Positions 53,881-63,552 of a DNA stretch of 64,000 nucleotides are shown here, in pieces. This DNA comes from Rhodospirillum rubrum ATCC 11170 (GTDB lineage Bacteria; Pseudomonadota; Alphaproteobacteria; Rhodospirillales; Rhodospirillaceae). Location of the stretch: the NCBI RefSeq assembly GCF_000013085.1, contig NC_007643.1:3874501-3938500 (forward strand), given 5' to 3'. The stretch's first letter is position 1. Every line of letters starts with the position of its first letter. Both the position numbers and the translations under genes were made by a program. The notes beneath the pieces are model-generated. The model had not been told where the DNA came from. It made no database searches and saw nothing but the letters and a program-made list of their open reading frames with translations.

Positions 53881-55106
53881 CGCGAGACCAGGATCTCGCC
53901 GTCCTTCATCACCATCTTGATCGTCTCTTCGGGGGCCGACCACGGGGCGACGCTGTGGAGAACGTCGCCGTCGACGATCAACAGATCGGCCAGATAGCCC
54001 GCGCGCACGGCGCCGATGCGATCCTCCATGCGGAACAGGGCGGCGGCTTGCGTGGTGGCGGCGCGCAGGATGTCGATGGGGTCCTGAACGACGGCGCGGA
54101 TGGCGAATTCCGTCAGCTGGTGGCGCTGCATGGTGCCCAGCAGATCCGAGCCATAGACCAGCTTGACCCCGGCTTTGGCGGCCATGCGCAGGGCCTCGGT
54201 GCCAGCCTCGAGCACGGTATAGACCTTTTTGTTAAGCTCGGCCGGCATCCCCGCCTCGACCCCTTCGGCGGCCAGGGCGTGATAGGTGGCCAGGGTCGGC
54301 ACCAGCCAGCGGTCAAGGCGCAGCAAGGTATCGATCGCCGCCTGATCGATCAGATTGCCGTGCTCGATGGAACTGACGCCGGCTTCAAGGGCCCGCACGG
54401 CGGCGCGGCCGGTATAGGCGTGGGCCATCACCGGAATATTGGCGGCCTCGGCCTCTTCGCAGGCGGCGCGCAGTTCGTCCAGGGCGAATTGGGTGGAATC
54501 GATGCGGTCGGTGGGCGAGGCGACGCCCCCCGAGACCATCAGCTTGAGATGGGTGGCGCCCTTGCGGATCTCCTCGCGGCAGGCCCGGCGCATTTCGGGC
54601 ACGCCGTCGCAGACTTGACCCAGGCCGGCGCAGCACAGGCATTGGTCAAGATTATGCTGGCCGGGGCCGCGCATATCGGCGTGACCGCCGGTTTGCGACA
54701 GCGCGTGTCCGCAATAAAGCAGGCGCGGGCCGACGATCGCCCCTTCGGCCAGGGCCTTGGCCAAGCCCCAATCGGCGCCGCCGGCATCGCGCACGGTGGT
54801 GAAGCCCCGCCCGATCATGCCCTGCAGAATGTCCTGGGCCCGCACGGTGACATAGCTTGGCGCGGTGCGGCCAAGCAGGGCGAAATCGGGGGTAAAGGCG
54901 GTGACATGGACATGGGCATCGCACAGCCCGGGCATCAGCACCCGACCGGCCACGTCGATCTCGCGGGCATCGGCCCCGGCCAGCCGGTGGGCATCCGTCG
55001 CCACGGCGACGATCACGCCATCGCGCACCACCACGGATTGGCCGTCGTCATAGGCTCCACGGGCGACGTCAAGAACACGGGCATTGCGGAAAACGGTCTC
55101 ACGCAT
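53877..55106 (-). CDS. Metal-dependent amidohydrolase (imidazolonepropionase/dipeptidase-like)
   Basis: A 409-residue amidohydrolase-superfamily enzyme with a TIM barrel and small beta-sandwich. Probable metal ligands: His65 and His67 (DAHVHV), a carboxylated Lys188 (HLKLMVSGGV), His229 (MAHAY), His249 (IEHG) and Asp321 (YGSDL). This set matches the Xaa-Pro/Xaa-Arg dipeptidase-like and related amidohydrolases. It is cytoplasmic, the last gene of the TetR-SBP-LivHMGF unit, 42 bp after livF, so it probably hydrolyses the imported compound, such as a cyclic amide or N-acyl/peptidyl amino acid. The stop lies in repeat copy B. Confidence 0.87.
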   Translation of the reverse strand: MRETVFRNARVLDVARGAYDDGQSVVVRDGVIVAVATDAHRLAGADAREIDVAGRVLMPGLCDAHVHVTAFTPDFALLGRTAPSYVTVRAQDILQGMIGRGFTTVRDAGGADWGLAKALAEGAIVGPRLLYCGHALSQTGGHADMRGPGQHNLDQCLCCAGLGQVCDGVPEMRRACREEIRKGATHLKLMVSGGVASPTDRIDSTQFALDELRAACEEAEAANIPVMAHAYTGRAAVRALEAGVSSIEHGNLIDQAAIDTLLRLDRWLVPTLATYHALAAEGVEAGMPAELNKKVYTVLEAGTEALRMAAKAGVKLVYGSDLLGTMQRHQLTEFAIRAVVQDPIDILRAATTQAAALFRMEDRIGAVRAGYLADLLIVDGDVLHSVAPWSAPEETIKMVMKDGEILVSR

Positions 55107-55148
55107 AATGGTCTGCTTCCTTATGGAGACGAAGGAGCGGGCATCGGG

Positions 55149-55850
55149 TCAATGCTCGCCCAGGTACAATTCGGCCATGCGCTCGTCGGCCAGCAAGGCG
55201 CTGGCGCGATCGGCGATCACCACCTTGCCGCTATCAAGGATGCAGCCCTGATCGCTGATCGCCAGGGCCTGACGGGCGCGCTGTTCGACCAGCAGCACCG
55301 AAACGCCCAGCCCCGGCAGGCCGCGAATGGTCTCGAGAACGCCGGTGACCAGGGCGGGGGAAAGGGCCGCCGTCGGTTCATCGAGGATGACCAGCCGGGG
55401 GGCGGGCATCAGGGCGCGGGCGAAGGCCAGTTGCTGGCGCTCACCGCCCGACAGCGCCCCGGCGCGGGTGGCGCGGCGGGCGGCGAGGGCGGGGAAACGC
55501 TCGATCATCTTGGCGATCTGCCGGGCGCGGTTCCCCACCCCTTCGACCACTTCAAGGTTTTCCAGAACGGTCAGCGACGGGAAGACGTTGTTGACCTGGG
55601 GCACATAGGAAATACCCAGGTGGATACGCCGTTCGGCGGCGACGCCCAGCAGCGAGGTTCCTTCGAACTCCACCTTGCCCCGGATGCGGGTGAGCAGGCC
55701 CATCAACCCCTTGACCAGGGTCGACTTGCCCGCGCCATTGGTGCCGGCGATGGTGACGATCTCCAGCGGATCGACGCGCAGCGCGATATCGGACAGGATA
55801 TCGACATCGCCATAGCCCGCCGCCATGCCCTCAACGACCAGAACGCTCAT
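55149..55850 (-). CDS. Branched-chain-type ABC transporter ATPase (LivF-like)
   Basis: A 233-residue ATPase. Walker A is GTNGAGKSTLVKG near residue 35, signature LSGGERQQLAFARALM and Walker B LVILDEPTAALSP follow, and the C-terminus LLADERMAELYLGEH is LivF-like. It starts within the last bases of the livG-like gene (4-bp overlap). It energises import together with the LivG-like ATPase. Confidence 0.9.
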   Translation of the reverse strand: MSVLVVEGMAAGYGDVDILSDIALRVDPLEIVTIAGTNGAGKSTLVKGLMGLLTRIRGKVEFEGTSLLGVAAERRIHLGISYVPQVNNVFPSLTVLENLEVVEGVGNRARQIAKMIERFPALAARRATRAGALSGGERQQLAFARALMPAPRLVILDEPTAALSPALVTGVLETIRGLPGLGVSVLLVEQRARQALAISDQGCILDSGKVVIADRASALLADERMAELYLGEH

Positions 55851-56614
55851 ACCACGCCTCCCATATAGGCTTCGCGCACGCGGGGGTCGGCCAGAACGGC
55901 GGCCGGATGGCCCTCGGCCAGCAGGGTGCCGCGGTCGATGACGAACAGGTGATCGACCAGGGCCGACAGCGAGGCCAGATTATGCTCGACGATCAGAAAA
56001 CCGATGCCGCGCGCCGAAAGGGTGCGGATCTTTTGGGCGATTTCGCCGATCAGCACCGGATTGACCCCGGCGAAGGGTTCGTCGAGCAGGATCATGCGCG
56101 GCCTTAACATCAGCACCCGCCCTAGTTCGAGCAGCTTGCGCTGACCGCCCGACAGGCTGGCGGCGCGAAGATCGGCGACGGCGCTCAGGTTAAGGAAGTC
56201 CAGCCAGCCGTCGGCCTCCTCGGCGATCGCGGCTTCCTGGGCGCGGATGGCGCCGGGGCGCAGGAAGACCGAAAGCAGGCTTTCGCCGCTTTGGTCGGGG
56301 GCGGCGGCCATCAGGTTCTCGCGCACGCTGAGCGAGCCGAATTCGCGCGGCACCTGGAAGGTTCGGCCCATGCCCAGGCGCACACGGTCGACGACGTCGA
56401 GGCGGGTGACATCGTGGCCTTCGAAAAAGATCTCGCCGGCATCGGCTTTCTGAAAGCCGCTGACGATGGAAAACAGCGTGCTTTTGCCCGCGCCATTGGG
56501 GCCGATCAACCCCGATAGCCCGCCGGCGGCGGCCGACAGGGTCACGCCTTCAAGCACGGTGGCGCCGCCAAAGGCCTTATAGATGTCCTGAATGACCAGA
56601 CGATCGCTGTTCAT
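55847..56614 (-). CDS. Branched-chain-type ABC transporter ATPase (LivG-like)
   Basis: A 255-residue ATPase. Walker A GPNGAGKSTLFSIV near residue 38, signature SLSGGQRKLLELGRVL and Walker B MILLDEPFAGVNP are visible, and the segment ends LADPRVREAYMGG as in LivG. It overlaps the livM-like and livF-like genes by four bases each, so all three are translationally coupled. Confidence 0.9.
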   Translation of the reverse strand: MNSDRLVIQDIYKAFGGATVLEGVTLSAAAGGLSGLIGPNGAGKSTLFSIVSGFQKADAGEIFFEGHDVTRLDVVDRVRLGMGRTFQVPREFGSLSVRENLMAAAPDQSGESLLSVFLRPGAIRAQEAAIAEEADGWLDFLNLSAVADLRAASLSGGQRKLLELGRVLMLRPRMILLDEPFAGVNPVLIGEIAQKIRTLSARGIGFLIVEHNLASLSALVDHLFVIDRGTLLAEGHPAAVLADPRVREAYMGGVV

Positions 56615-57498
56615 GCGCCGCGCCCCTTGCCAAGCAATCCTTCCGGACGGAAGCGCATCAACACCATCAGGGCCAGACCGATGACGCCTAGGCGGATCGA
56701 GGCCATTTCAACCTCGGCGACTCCGGGCAGGATATCGCGCAGGAACCGCGAGCCCTCCATCAGGCCGATCAGCACGGCCGTTCCCAAAACCGCCCCGCCA
56801 ACCCGCCCGACTCCGCCCAAAATCATCGCCACCCAGATATAGAAGGTCAGCAACGACATGAACTGATCGGGGGAGATATAGGTGATGTAATGGGCATAAA
56901 GCGCGCCGGCGAGGCCGGCCGAGGCGCTGCCCAGCACGAAAACCGCCACCTTGAAGCGCCCCGGAGCCTTGCCCAGGGCCTGAACGGCGTCTTCATCGTC
57001 GCGAATGGCGCGGATGATCCGGCCAAAGGGGCTGGCGACCAGACGCCGGGACAGCCAGACCACGCCGATAACGGCGCCGAGGGCGACCAGGGCGGTCAGC
57101 AGGGTCGATTCCATGGATAGGCCGAGGGCGGCGGCCAGCGACGGAATACCCGTCACCCCCTGCACGCCGCCGGTCAGCCAGCCTTCGCTGGTCACCACCA
57201 GCCGGATGGTTTCGGCAAAGCCCAGCATGACGATGGCAAAATATTCGATGCGCAGGCGCAAAGACAGCAGGGCGACCGGCCAGGAGACCAGGGCGCTCGC
57301 CGCCACGGCGCAGGGCAGGGCGAGCAGGATCGGCCAACCGGCGACCACCAGCAGGGCCGAGGTATAGGCGCCGATGGCGAAAAAGCCGACGACGCCGAAA
57401 TTGATCAGGCCGGTGAAGCCGTATTGCAGGTTCAGCCCCAGCGTCATCAACGAATAGATCAGCGCGATCACCGTCACCGCGAGAAGATAAGAGAGCAT
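56611..57498 (-). CDS. Branched-chain-type ABC transporter permease (LivM-like)
   Basis: A 295-residue permease with about nine hydrophobic helices. LNLQYGFTGLINFGVVGFFAIGAYTSALLV (residues about 23-52) and GRIIRAIRDDEDAVQALGK are LivM hallmarks; the latter is the loop touching the ATPases. It lies 21 bp after the livH-like gene. Confidence 0.9.
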   Translation of the reverse strand: MLSYLLAVTVIALIYSLMTLGLNLQYGFTGLINFGVVGFFAIGAYTSALLVVAGWPILLALPCAVAASALVSWPVALLSLRLRIEYFAIVMLGFAETIRLVVTSEGWLTGGVQGVTGIPSLAAALGLSMESTLLTALVALGAVIGVVWLSRRLVASPFGRIIRAIRDDEDAVQALGKAPGRFKVAVFVLGSASAGLAGALYAHYITYISPDQFMSLLTFYIWVAMILGGVGRVGGAVLGTAVLIGLMEGSRFLRDILPGVAEVEMASIRLGVIGLALMVLMRFRPEGLLGKGRGA

Positions 57499-57519
57499 GG
57501 CCGTCGCTCCGGTCGGGGA

Positions 57520-58392
57520 TCAGCGGACGAGGCTGTTCTTGGCGAACAGGCCCTGGGGTCGGATCAGCAAGGTCAGCAGCAACACCAGAAAACCGACGCC
57601 GATCTTGTAGGTGAAGCCGACCAGCGGCGTGGAAAGCTCTTGGGCGAGACCGATCAGCAGGCCGCCCAGCACCGCGCCCAAGGGATTGCCGATGGTGCCA
57701 AGGATGGTGGCGGCGAAGGCCGGCATCAGCAGATCCCAGCCCATTTCCGGCGAGACCACGGTCTTGACGCCCAGCAGGGTTCCGGCCAGCCCGGCGAGCA
57801 AGCCGGCGACCACCCACATCACCACCATCACCTTATTGGCGTTGATGCCGCTGCTGCGCGCCAGATCGGGGTTATCGGCGACGGCGCGCATGCGTTTGCC
57901 GATCGGCGTCAGATGGATCAGGGCAAAGGTCACGGCCAGGGCGGCGCCGGCCCAGACGATCACCTGGATATCGGCGGCCTGAACCCGCAAGGGACCAAAG
58001 GGCACGGCGCGGACCAGCGGCAGCGGATAGACCCGCTGATCATGGCCGATGAAATAGGTGAGAACGGCGCGCAGGAAAAAGGCCATGCCGATCGAGGCGA
58101 TCAGCGAGGCCACCGGCGAGCGTTTGGCCAGGGCGCGAAACAGCACGACATAGAACAGCAGCGACACAGCCGCTGAAGTCGCCATGCCAACCAGGATGAT
58201 CGGCAAAGCTCCGCTGCCCAGCACCGGGCCAAGCAGACCGGCGAAGGCGCCGGCGGTGGCGACATCGCCGGTGGCGGCGTTGGGAAAGCGGGCGATGCCG
58301 AAGACCAGGGTGATCGACAGGGCGGCCAGGGCGGTGATCAGCCCGATGACCGCGCCGTTGAAGGCCAGATTAAGGAGATAGGCGGAATCCAC
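57520..58392 (-). CDS. Branched-chain-type ABC transporter permease (LivH-like)
   Basis: A 290-residue permease. The start is GTG at 58392 (VDSAYLLNLAFNGAVIGLITAL) with GGGAAGCGAG upstream; a longer frame to 58452 enters the intergenic gap. LTPIGKRMRAVADNPDLARSSGIN is the conserved coupling loop and the C-terminus LLIRPQGLF is typical of LivH. It partners with the LivM-like protein. Confidence 0.9.
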   Translation of the reverse strand: MDSAYLLNLAFNGAVIGLITALAALSITLVFGIARFPNAATGDVATAGAFAGLLGPVLGSGALPIILVGMATSAAVSLLFYVVLFRALAKRSPVASLIASIGMAFFLRAVLTYFIGHDQRVYPLPLVRAVPFGPLRVQAADIQVIVWAGAALAVTFALIHLTPIGKRMRAVADNPDLARSSGINANKVMVVMWVVAGLLAGLAGTLLGVKTVVSPEMGWDLLMPAFAATILGTIGNPLGAVLGGLLIGLAQELSTPLVGFTYKIGVGFLVLLLTLLIRPQGLFAKNSLVR

Positions 58393-58475
58393 GGTCGGTC
58401 TCGCTTCCCAAAGGTGGAAGAGGCGGGGCGGCCCGCTCGGCGGCCGCCCCAACTAAAGGATCAAAGCCGGCGGCG

Positions 58476-59705
58476 TCACTCGATGGGCAGAGACACCACG
58501 CCCTTGCGCACAAGCTTGCCCTTGGCGATCGTCGACAGGCTGAAATCGGGGGTGACATCGCCATAGGCATCAAGGGCGAGCTGGCTTGACGCCCCCTCGT
58601 AGTTGATGGTCTTGCCCGCTTCCAGGGCGGCCTTGCCTTCGGCGAAGGTGAAGACCTTCTCGCCGGCCGCATCATCGACGGCGCGGATCTTGGCGTTGAT
58701 CGCCTTGGGCGACAGATCGGGGCAGGAGGCCTGCATGGCCAATCCCCAGACCACGGCCATGTCATAGGTCATCGCCGCATAGACATTGCCGCCGGTCGAA
58801 GCGCCGGTGGCCTTCTGAAAGGCGGTGTTGAAATGGTCGAGCGAGGCGGCCTTCTCGTTGCTGATGCTGTCGACCGACAAAAGGCCCTCGGTCACCTCCG
58901 GCCCAAGCGCCTCGACCAGCTTTTCATTGGCCGCCCAGCCGGGAATGATCCACTTGAGATCGGGGTTCTCGCCGCTTTGGAACCATTCGCGCAGGATGAT
59001 GGTGGTATCGGGCAGATAGGACCCCATCACCACGACATCGGGCTTGGCGGCCAGGATCTTTTGCAGCTCCGAGCGGTAGCTGGCCTGCTTGGGCTCATAG
59101 ACCACCGAGGCGACGATATCCTTGCCCTTTTTCTTCCAAGCCTCGACGAAGCCTTGCGTATTGCCGATGCCCGAAGCGTTGTTGAAGGCCATGGTCGCCG
59201 GCCGCGTGAAACCGCCCTGATCGGCGATCTCGGCGAAGGCGCGCCCGAAACGGCCGTTGGTCGCCTGGAAGCGCCAGACCAGATCGGCCTTGTCGTCGGT
59301 GGAAATGGCCGGAGCCCCCGAGGTGTTCAACAGCGGAATGCCCGCCGCCGTGGTGATCGGCATCACCGCCAGGGTGACGCCCGACGACCAGGTGCCCATC
59401 ACCGCCTGAACCTTATTGACCTCGACCAGCTTTTTGACGGCGAGAACCGCCGCCTCGGGGCTGGTCTGGGTATCCTCGCCCACCACCGACAAGGAGGTGC
59501 CGCAGGCGCCACCGGCGGCGTTGATGTCGTCGACGCCGACCTGAAGGGCCTTTTGCATGCCCGAGCCATAGGGGCTGCCCGCCCCCGAGATCGGGGTCAG
59601 GGCGCCGATCACCATGGTTTTGTCGGCGGCTTGGGCGGAGGCGCCGAGCAGGCAACCGGCGGCGAGGACGAGCGGCAGCGCGAGGGGACGGACTTGGGCG
59701 GTCAT
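58476..59705 (-). CDS. Branched-chain-type ABC transporter substrate-binding protein
   Basis: A 409-residue periplasmic binding protein with signal peptide (residues 1-27, ending ASAQA). The mature part shows DKTMVIGALTPISGAGSPYGSGMQKALQVGVDDINAAGG, the Peripla_BP_6 (LivJ/LivK-like) start, and GTWSSGVTLAVMPITTAAGIPLL. Its start (ATG 59705, AAGGAG upstream) overlaps the TetR stop (ATGA). The pocket residues do not let me name the ligand; amino acids, small amides or peptides are typical for the family. Confidence 0.9.
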   Translation of the reverse strand: MTAQVRPLALPLVLAAGCLLGASAQAADKTMVIGALTPISGAGSPYGSGMQKALQVGVDDINAAGGACGTSLSVVGEDTQTSPEAAVLAVKKLVEVNKVQAVMGTWSSGVTLAVMPITTAAGIPLLNTSGAPAISTDDKADLVWRFQATNGRFGRAFAEIADQGGFTRPATMAFNNASGIGNTQGFVEAWKKKGKDIVASVVYEPKQASYRSELQKILAAKPDVVVMGSYLPDTTIILREWFQSGENPDLKWIIPGWAANEKLVEALGPEVTEGLLSVDSISNEKAASLDHFNTAFQKATGASTGGNVYAAMTYDMAVVWGLAMQASCPDLSPKAINAKIRAVDDAAGEKVFTFAEGKAALEAGKTINYEGASSQLALDAYGDVTPDFSLSTIAKGKLVRKGVVSLPIE

Positions 59706-60406
59706 CGGGCACTCCTTGGGGTCGGGGACGGGACGGGGGAGAGCGGGGAAAGCGCGGACGGCGACAGCGGGAAGCGGCCCTCGACGACGCCGGGCAACAA
59801 GGCCTTCCAGGCGGAGAGCAGGCTTTGGTAATAGGCGTCGTCGTTCGGGCGCAGCACGGTTTGCAAACCCATGCCGCGCATCAAGCAAAGCGTCAGGTTC
59901 AAAACGGTGGCGATGCCGCCGGGGGCGAGGCTGGTGGTCGGAAAGACCTCGGTCCAGGTCTCGTCCAGCGCCGCGTGGAAGCGTTTGACCACCGGGATCA
60001 GCGGGGCGCGGATCTCGTCATGGGTCCGCGCCAGGGTGACGTGCTCCAAGGTCAGATAGAACAGCCGGCCGGAAAACTGCTCGCGCCACAAATAATCGAG
60101 AAAGGCCTCCAGGCTGATCTCACCGCCGTGAACCCGCTTGGCCTGATCGCGGATCTCCTCGGTGGCGGTGGTCAGCAGATGGTCGATGGCGGTGACGACC
60201 AGCGAAACCTTGCTTGGAAAATGATGGAGCATGGCGCCGCGCGACACCCCGGCCACGTCACAGATCCGCTGGGTGGTCAGGGCGTGATAGCCTTCGGCCA
60301 ACAGCACATCGAGGGTGGCGGCGATCAGCTTGCCCCGGGTCTCGGCGCTGCGCGCCTCCTGCGAACGGCGCGGCCGGCGCGGGTGGTCTGCTTCATTATT
60401 AGGCAT
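59702..60406 (-). CDS. TetR-family regulator of the ABC importer operon
   Basis: A 234-residue TetR-type repressor. The HTH region is AATLDVLLAEGYHALTTQRICDVAGVSRGAMLHHFPSK (about residues 29-66) and the ligand domain follows. ATG 60406 is preferred over 60505, which would add AT-rich promoter sequence. The gene is first in the operon and translationally coupled to the binding protein, so it is autoregulated by an effector that is probably the imported compound or its hydrolysis product. A perfect inverted repeat at 60453-60482 is the likely operator. Confidence 0.88.
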   Translation of the reverse strand: MPNNEADHPRRPRRSQEARSAETRGKLIAATLDVLLAEGYHALTTQRICDVAGVSRGAMLHHFPSKVSLVVTAIDHLLTTATEEIRDQAKRVHGGEISLEAFLDYLWREQFSGRLFYLTLEHVTLARTHDEIRAPLIPVVKRFHAALDETWTEVFPTTSLAPGGIATVLNLTLCLMRGMGLQTVLRPNDDAYYQSLLSAWKALLPGVVEGRFPLSPSALSPLSPVPSPTPRSAR

Positions 60407-60452
60407 AGCCCGACCCCCTCGCGAAATTGTCTGAAAATTAGTCTGGTTCGAC

Positions 60453-60482
60453 AAAAACAAACAGTCAAGACGTATTGTTTTT
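60453..60482. promoter_or_regulatory. Inverted repeat upstream of tetR (candidate operator)
   Basis: AAAAACAA (60453-60460) and TTGTTTTT (60475-60482) are perfect 8-base arms separated by 14 bases, in an AT-rich patch 47 bp upstream of the tetR start. GTCTG also occurs twice just beside it (60429 and 60441). This is the natural place for a TetR operator and promoter. Confidence 0.5.
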
Positions 60483-60533
60483 GGGGGTATTGGGGGGCGC
60501 GCCACCCCCAGCCCAGCTTCCGGTCAAAGAAAA

Positions 60534-60558
60534 GGCCGGCTCCTTGGGGGAGCCGGCC
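60534..60558 (-). terminator. Rho-independent terminator of pckG
   Basis: On the minus strand, GGCCGGCTCC and its complement form a 10-bp GC stem with a 5-base loop, followed by TTTTCTTT. It lies 35 bp downstream of the pckG stop and is the clearest intrinsic terminator in the window. Confidence 0.9.
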
Positions 60559-60592
60559 GGCAGGCGATGAAGGAAGAGAGAAAGGGCCCGTG

Positions 60593-62440
60593 TTACTGGG
60601 CGGCCTCGGCGCGGGGCAGGTCCCACACCTCGGGAGCGTCTTCCAGGCGCTTGAGCAGGGCGGTCCGCTGGTCGAGCAGAGCCTTGGGCATGCGATCACC
60701 GAACTTGGCGAAGAACACGTCCTGGGTCTCGGCTTCCTTGCGGGCGACATCCTTGTGGATGGCCATGATCTGATAGAAGCGACTGACATCGAAGCCGACG
60801 ATGCCGTCCCACCGCAGATCCTCGCGGCGCGGCACGAAGCCGATCGGGCTTTCCACCGCGCCCGCCGTCCCTTCGCAACGACCGATGATCCATTCCAGGG
60901 CGCGCATGTTCTCGCCAAAGCCCGGCCAGATGAACTTGCCGTTCTCGTCCTTGCGGAACCAGTTCACGCGGAAGATGCGCGGCAGCTTGTCGGCGCCGAC
61001 CTTGTCTTCCATGTCGAGCCAATGCTGCCAGTAGTCGGCCATGTTGTAGCCGCAGAACGGCAGCATCGCCATCGGATCGCGGCGGATGCCCGACTGGCCA
61101 TCGGCGGCGGCGGTGGCTTCCGAGCCCATGGTGGCGGCGAGGTAAACGCCGTGGGTCCAGTCAAAGCTTTGGAAGGCCAGCGGGAAGTTGGTCGCCACCC
61201 GGCCGCCGAAGATGAAGGCGCTGATCGGCACGCCGTCGGGGTTCTCCCAATCGGGGTCGATCGAGGGCGCCTGATTGGCCGGAGCGGTGAAGCGGGCGTT
61301 GGGATGGGCGGCGGGGCGGCCGCAATCGGGGGTCCAGTCCTGGCCCTTCCAGTCGATGGCATGGGCCGGCTTTTTCTCGGTCATGCCTTCCCACCACACG
61401 TCGCCGTCATCGGTCAGCGCGACATTGGTGAAGATCGAGTTCTTGGCGCAGGCGATCATGGCGTTGGGGTTGGTATGAACCCCGGTGCCCGGCGCCACGC
61501 CGAAATAGCCGGCCTCGGGATTGATGGCGTAAAGCCGCCCGTCGGCGCCCGGCTTGATCCAGGCGATATCGTCGCCGATGGTGGTGACTTCCCAACCCTT
61601 ATAGGCCTCGGGCGGAATCAGCATGGCGAAGTTGGTCTTGCCGCAGGCGCTGGGGAAGGCGCCGCCGACATAGCGCTTCTCGCCCGTCGGGCTTTTCACG
61701 CCAAGGATCAGCATGTGTTCGGCCAGCCAGCCTTCGTCGCGCGCCATCACCGAGGCGATGCGCAGCGCGAAGCACTTCTTGCCCAGCAGGGCGTTGCCGC
61801 CGTACCCGGAGCCGAAGGACCAGATTTCCCGGGTGTCGGGGAAGTGGACGATGTAGCGGTTCTCGGGATTGCAGGGCCAGCCCTTGTCGACCTCGCCCGG
61901 GGCCAAAGGCTTGCCGACGGAATGCATGGCCGGCACGAAATCGCCGTCCTCGCCCAGAACGTCAAGCACCTTCGAGCCCATGCGCGTCATGATGCGCATA
62001 TTGGCCGCGACATAGGGGCTGTCGGAGATCTCGACGCCGATCTGGGCGATATGGCTGCCCAGCGGGCCCATCGAGAAGGGGATGACGTAAAGGGTGCGGC
62101 CCTTCATGCAGCCGTCGAACAACCCGGCCAGCTTGGCGCGCATCTCGTCGGGCGCCATCCAGTTGTTGGTCGGGCCGGCCTCGTCGGCGGTGGCGGCGCA
62201 AATGAAGGTGCGGTCTTCGACCCGGGCGACGTCGGCCGGATCGGAGCGGGCCAGAAAGCTGTTGGGGCGCAGCTCGGGGTTGAGACGGATGAAGGTCCCA
62301 TCATCGACCATGGCCTGACAAAGACGGTCGTATTCTTCCTGGGATCCATCGCACCAGTAAACCCGATCGGGTTTACACAGGGCCGTCATGTCCTCGACCC
62401 AGTCGAGAAGTTTCTTGTTGCGGGTTGGCTTGACGCTCAT
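60593..62440 (-). CDS. pckG: Phosphoenolpyruvate carboxykinase (GTP)
   Basis: Converts oxaloacetate and GTP to PEP, CO2 and GDP, the first committed step of gluconeogenesis, or the reverse anaplerotic direction. The 615 residues match GTP-PEPCK: P-loop FPSACGKTN with the hyper-reactive Cys266, DDIAWIKPG, and [24 protein letters not shown] in the C-terminal half. The ATP-dependent type is excluded by this P-loop and by length. Start ATG 62440 follows GGAGGAAGAG; ATG 62455 or 62641 are less likely. It has its own terminator. Confidence 0.96.
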   Translation of the reverse strand: MSVKPTRNKKLLDWVEDMTALCKPDRVYWCDGSQEEYDRLCQAMVDDGTFIRLNPELRPNSFLARSDPADVARVEDRTFICAATADEAGPTNNWMAPDEMRAKLAGLFDGCMKGRTLYVIPFSMGPLGSHIAQIGVEISDSPYVAANMRIMTRMGSKVLDVLGEDGDFVPAMHSVGKPLAPGEVDKGWPCNPENRYIVHFPDTREIWSFGSGYGGNALLGKKCFALRIASVMARDEGWLAEHMLILGVKSPTGEKRYVGGAFPSACGKTNFAMLIPPEAYKGWEVTTIGDDIAWIKPGADGRLYAINPEAGYFGVAPGTGVHTNPNAMIACAKNSIFTNVALTDDGDVWWEGMTEKKPAHAIDWKGQDWTPDCGRPAAHPNARFTAPANQAPSIDPDWENPDGVPISAFIFGGRVATNFPLAFQSFDWTHGVYLAATMGSEATAAADGQSGIRRDPMAMLPFCGYNMADYWQHWLDMEDKVGADKLPRIFRVNWFRKDENGKFIWPGFGENMRALEWIIGRCEGTAGAVESPIGFVPRREDLRWDGIVGFDVSRFYQIMAIHKDVARKEAETQDVFFAKFGDRMPKALLDQRTALLKRLEDAPEVWDLPRAEAAQ

Positions 62441-62525
62441 CTCTTCCTCCAGCATTTGTCGTATTTTTCGAAACCCTAGCGGGCTCCGGCGATTGGAGCA
62501 ATATCCCGTAAGCGGGATTTGCATC

Positions 62526-62548
62526 GGGCGGCATGGCTCGCCCTTTTT
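62526..62548 (+). terminator. Terminator-like hairpin pointing away from hugZ/pckG
   Basis: GGGCG, eight bases, CGCCC followed by TTTTTCTT on the plus strand. Both neighbouring genes run leftward, so no annotated plus-strand gene ends here. It may stop antisense transcription, or be chance. The stem is only five pairs. Confidence 0.35.
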
Positions 62549-62549
62549 C

Positions 62550-63362
62550 TTAGTCCCTTCCCCCGAACCCAGGGTTGGGAGCGTTCTCGGCACGCAGCGC
62601 GGCATCCCATTGCAAAAGCGTCTCTTTTGCACTTCGCGCATCGCCCGCCGGGGCGGGAAAGGTCAACCGCAGCGGCTGATCGCCCCTAAGCAGGTCGCAG
62701 CCGTCGGTATCGCAGGCGACGAGGCGCCAGCCTTTCGCTTGGCGTTCGTCGGTGGGATTCAAGGGGGCTTGCCGACCGGTGAGGGCGGCCTCGGCCAGTC
62801 GGGCCAGGGCGTCGGCGTGATCGGCGTTCATCTCGGCGATCAGGGCTGGCGACTCGGCGCGCAACGCGGCGGCGGCCGAAACCGGAACCGTCAGCCCCTC
62901 GTCGATCCACAGCGCCCGGCCAAAACCGGCCACGTACTGGGCGCGCTCGATGGTCAGGCGATAGAGGCCAAAATCACCAAACGAGGCATAGCGCGCCGCC
63001 TTGGGGTGGCGGGCCAGGAAACGCCCCAGGTCCAGGGCGTCGTCATGACGCTCGACCCGGCCGAGCAGCGTAACGCGCGCAGCCTCCTGGGGGTTGGCTT
63101 GGGGATCGCTCTCCCCCTCGCCATCCTCAAGGAACAGCGCGGCGCGCGAATCGGCCAGCAGCCCCCGGGTGTGCTCGGCCAGGGTGGAGAGCAGAAGAAG
63201 CGGCGAGCCGGCATGGTCCGTGGCAACGGTAACCAGCGACGCATAAGGATGGCCCGTCCCCGCCATCGTCGTCGCCAGGGTGGCTTTCCGGGCGGCACGC
63301 GCCATCACCCTGACGGCGCGACGATCGGTGTTGGACGGCTTTATCAACGCGAGATCTTTCAT
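62550..63362 (-). CDS. HugZ-like pyridoxamine-5'-phosphate-oxidase-fold protein
   Basis: A 270-residue protein with a split-barrel PNPOx-like N-terminal domain ([52 protein letters not shown]) and a C-terminal DUF2470/HugZ-C helical domain ([32 protein letters not shown]). This architecture is that of HugZ/HutZ-like heme-binding or heme-degrading proteins, but heme oxygenase activity is not shown for all members. Start ATG 63362; the extension to 63476 is not supported. It ends 109 bp before the pckG start and may be transcribed with it. Confidence 0.78.
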   Translation of the reverse strand: MKDLALIKPSNTDRRAVRVMARAARKATLATTMAGTGHPYASLVTVATDHAGSPLLLLSTLAEHTRGLLADSRAALFLEDGEGESDPQANPQEAARVTLLGRVERHDDALDLGRFLARHPKAARYASFGDFGLYRLTIERAQYVAGFGRALWIDEGLTVPVSAAAALRAESPALIAEMNADHADALARLAEAALTGRQAPLNPTDERQAKGWRLVACDTDGCDLLRGDQPLRLTFPAPAGDARSAKETLLQWDAALRAENAPNPGFGGRD

Positions 63363-63552
63363 AAGGCGATCCACTATAGGCCTGCACGCGGCTGGTTGGT
63401 AGGGTAACCCGAGGGGGTGTCCCCGGTTGTAACGGTTTTTGTAATTTTGTTTCGAGCCGTCTGCTTTCGGGGTCAAAGCGGATTGCCGTTCCCGGGAAAT
63501 CGCTTAGTCTGGGTGATCGGCTTCCTTCCGGTTGAACAGACGGGACTTTCTG

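Noticed and set aside
53955-55868. A 637-codon plus-strand frame over the amidohydrolase and livF-like genes
   Set aside because: Shadow of two real minus-strand genes with intact active-site and Walker motifs.
59825-62479. An 884-codon open frame on the plus strand over tetR and pckG
   Set aside because: Antisense to pckG, which has full family motifs including FPSACGKTN. The translation is compositionally odd and crosses two genes and a terminator.
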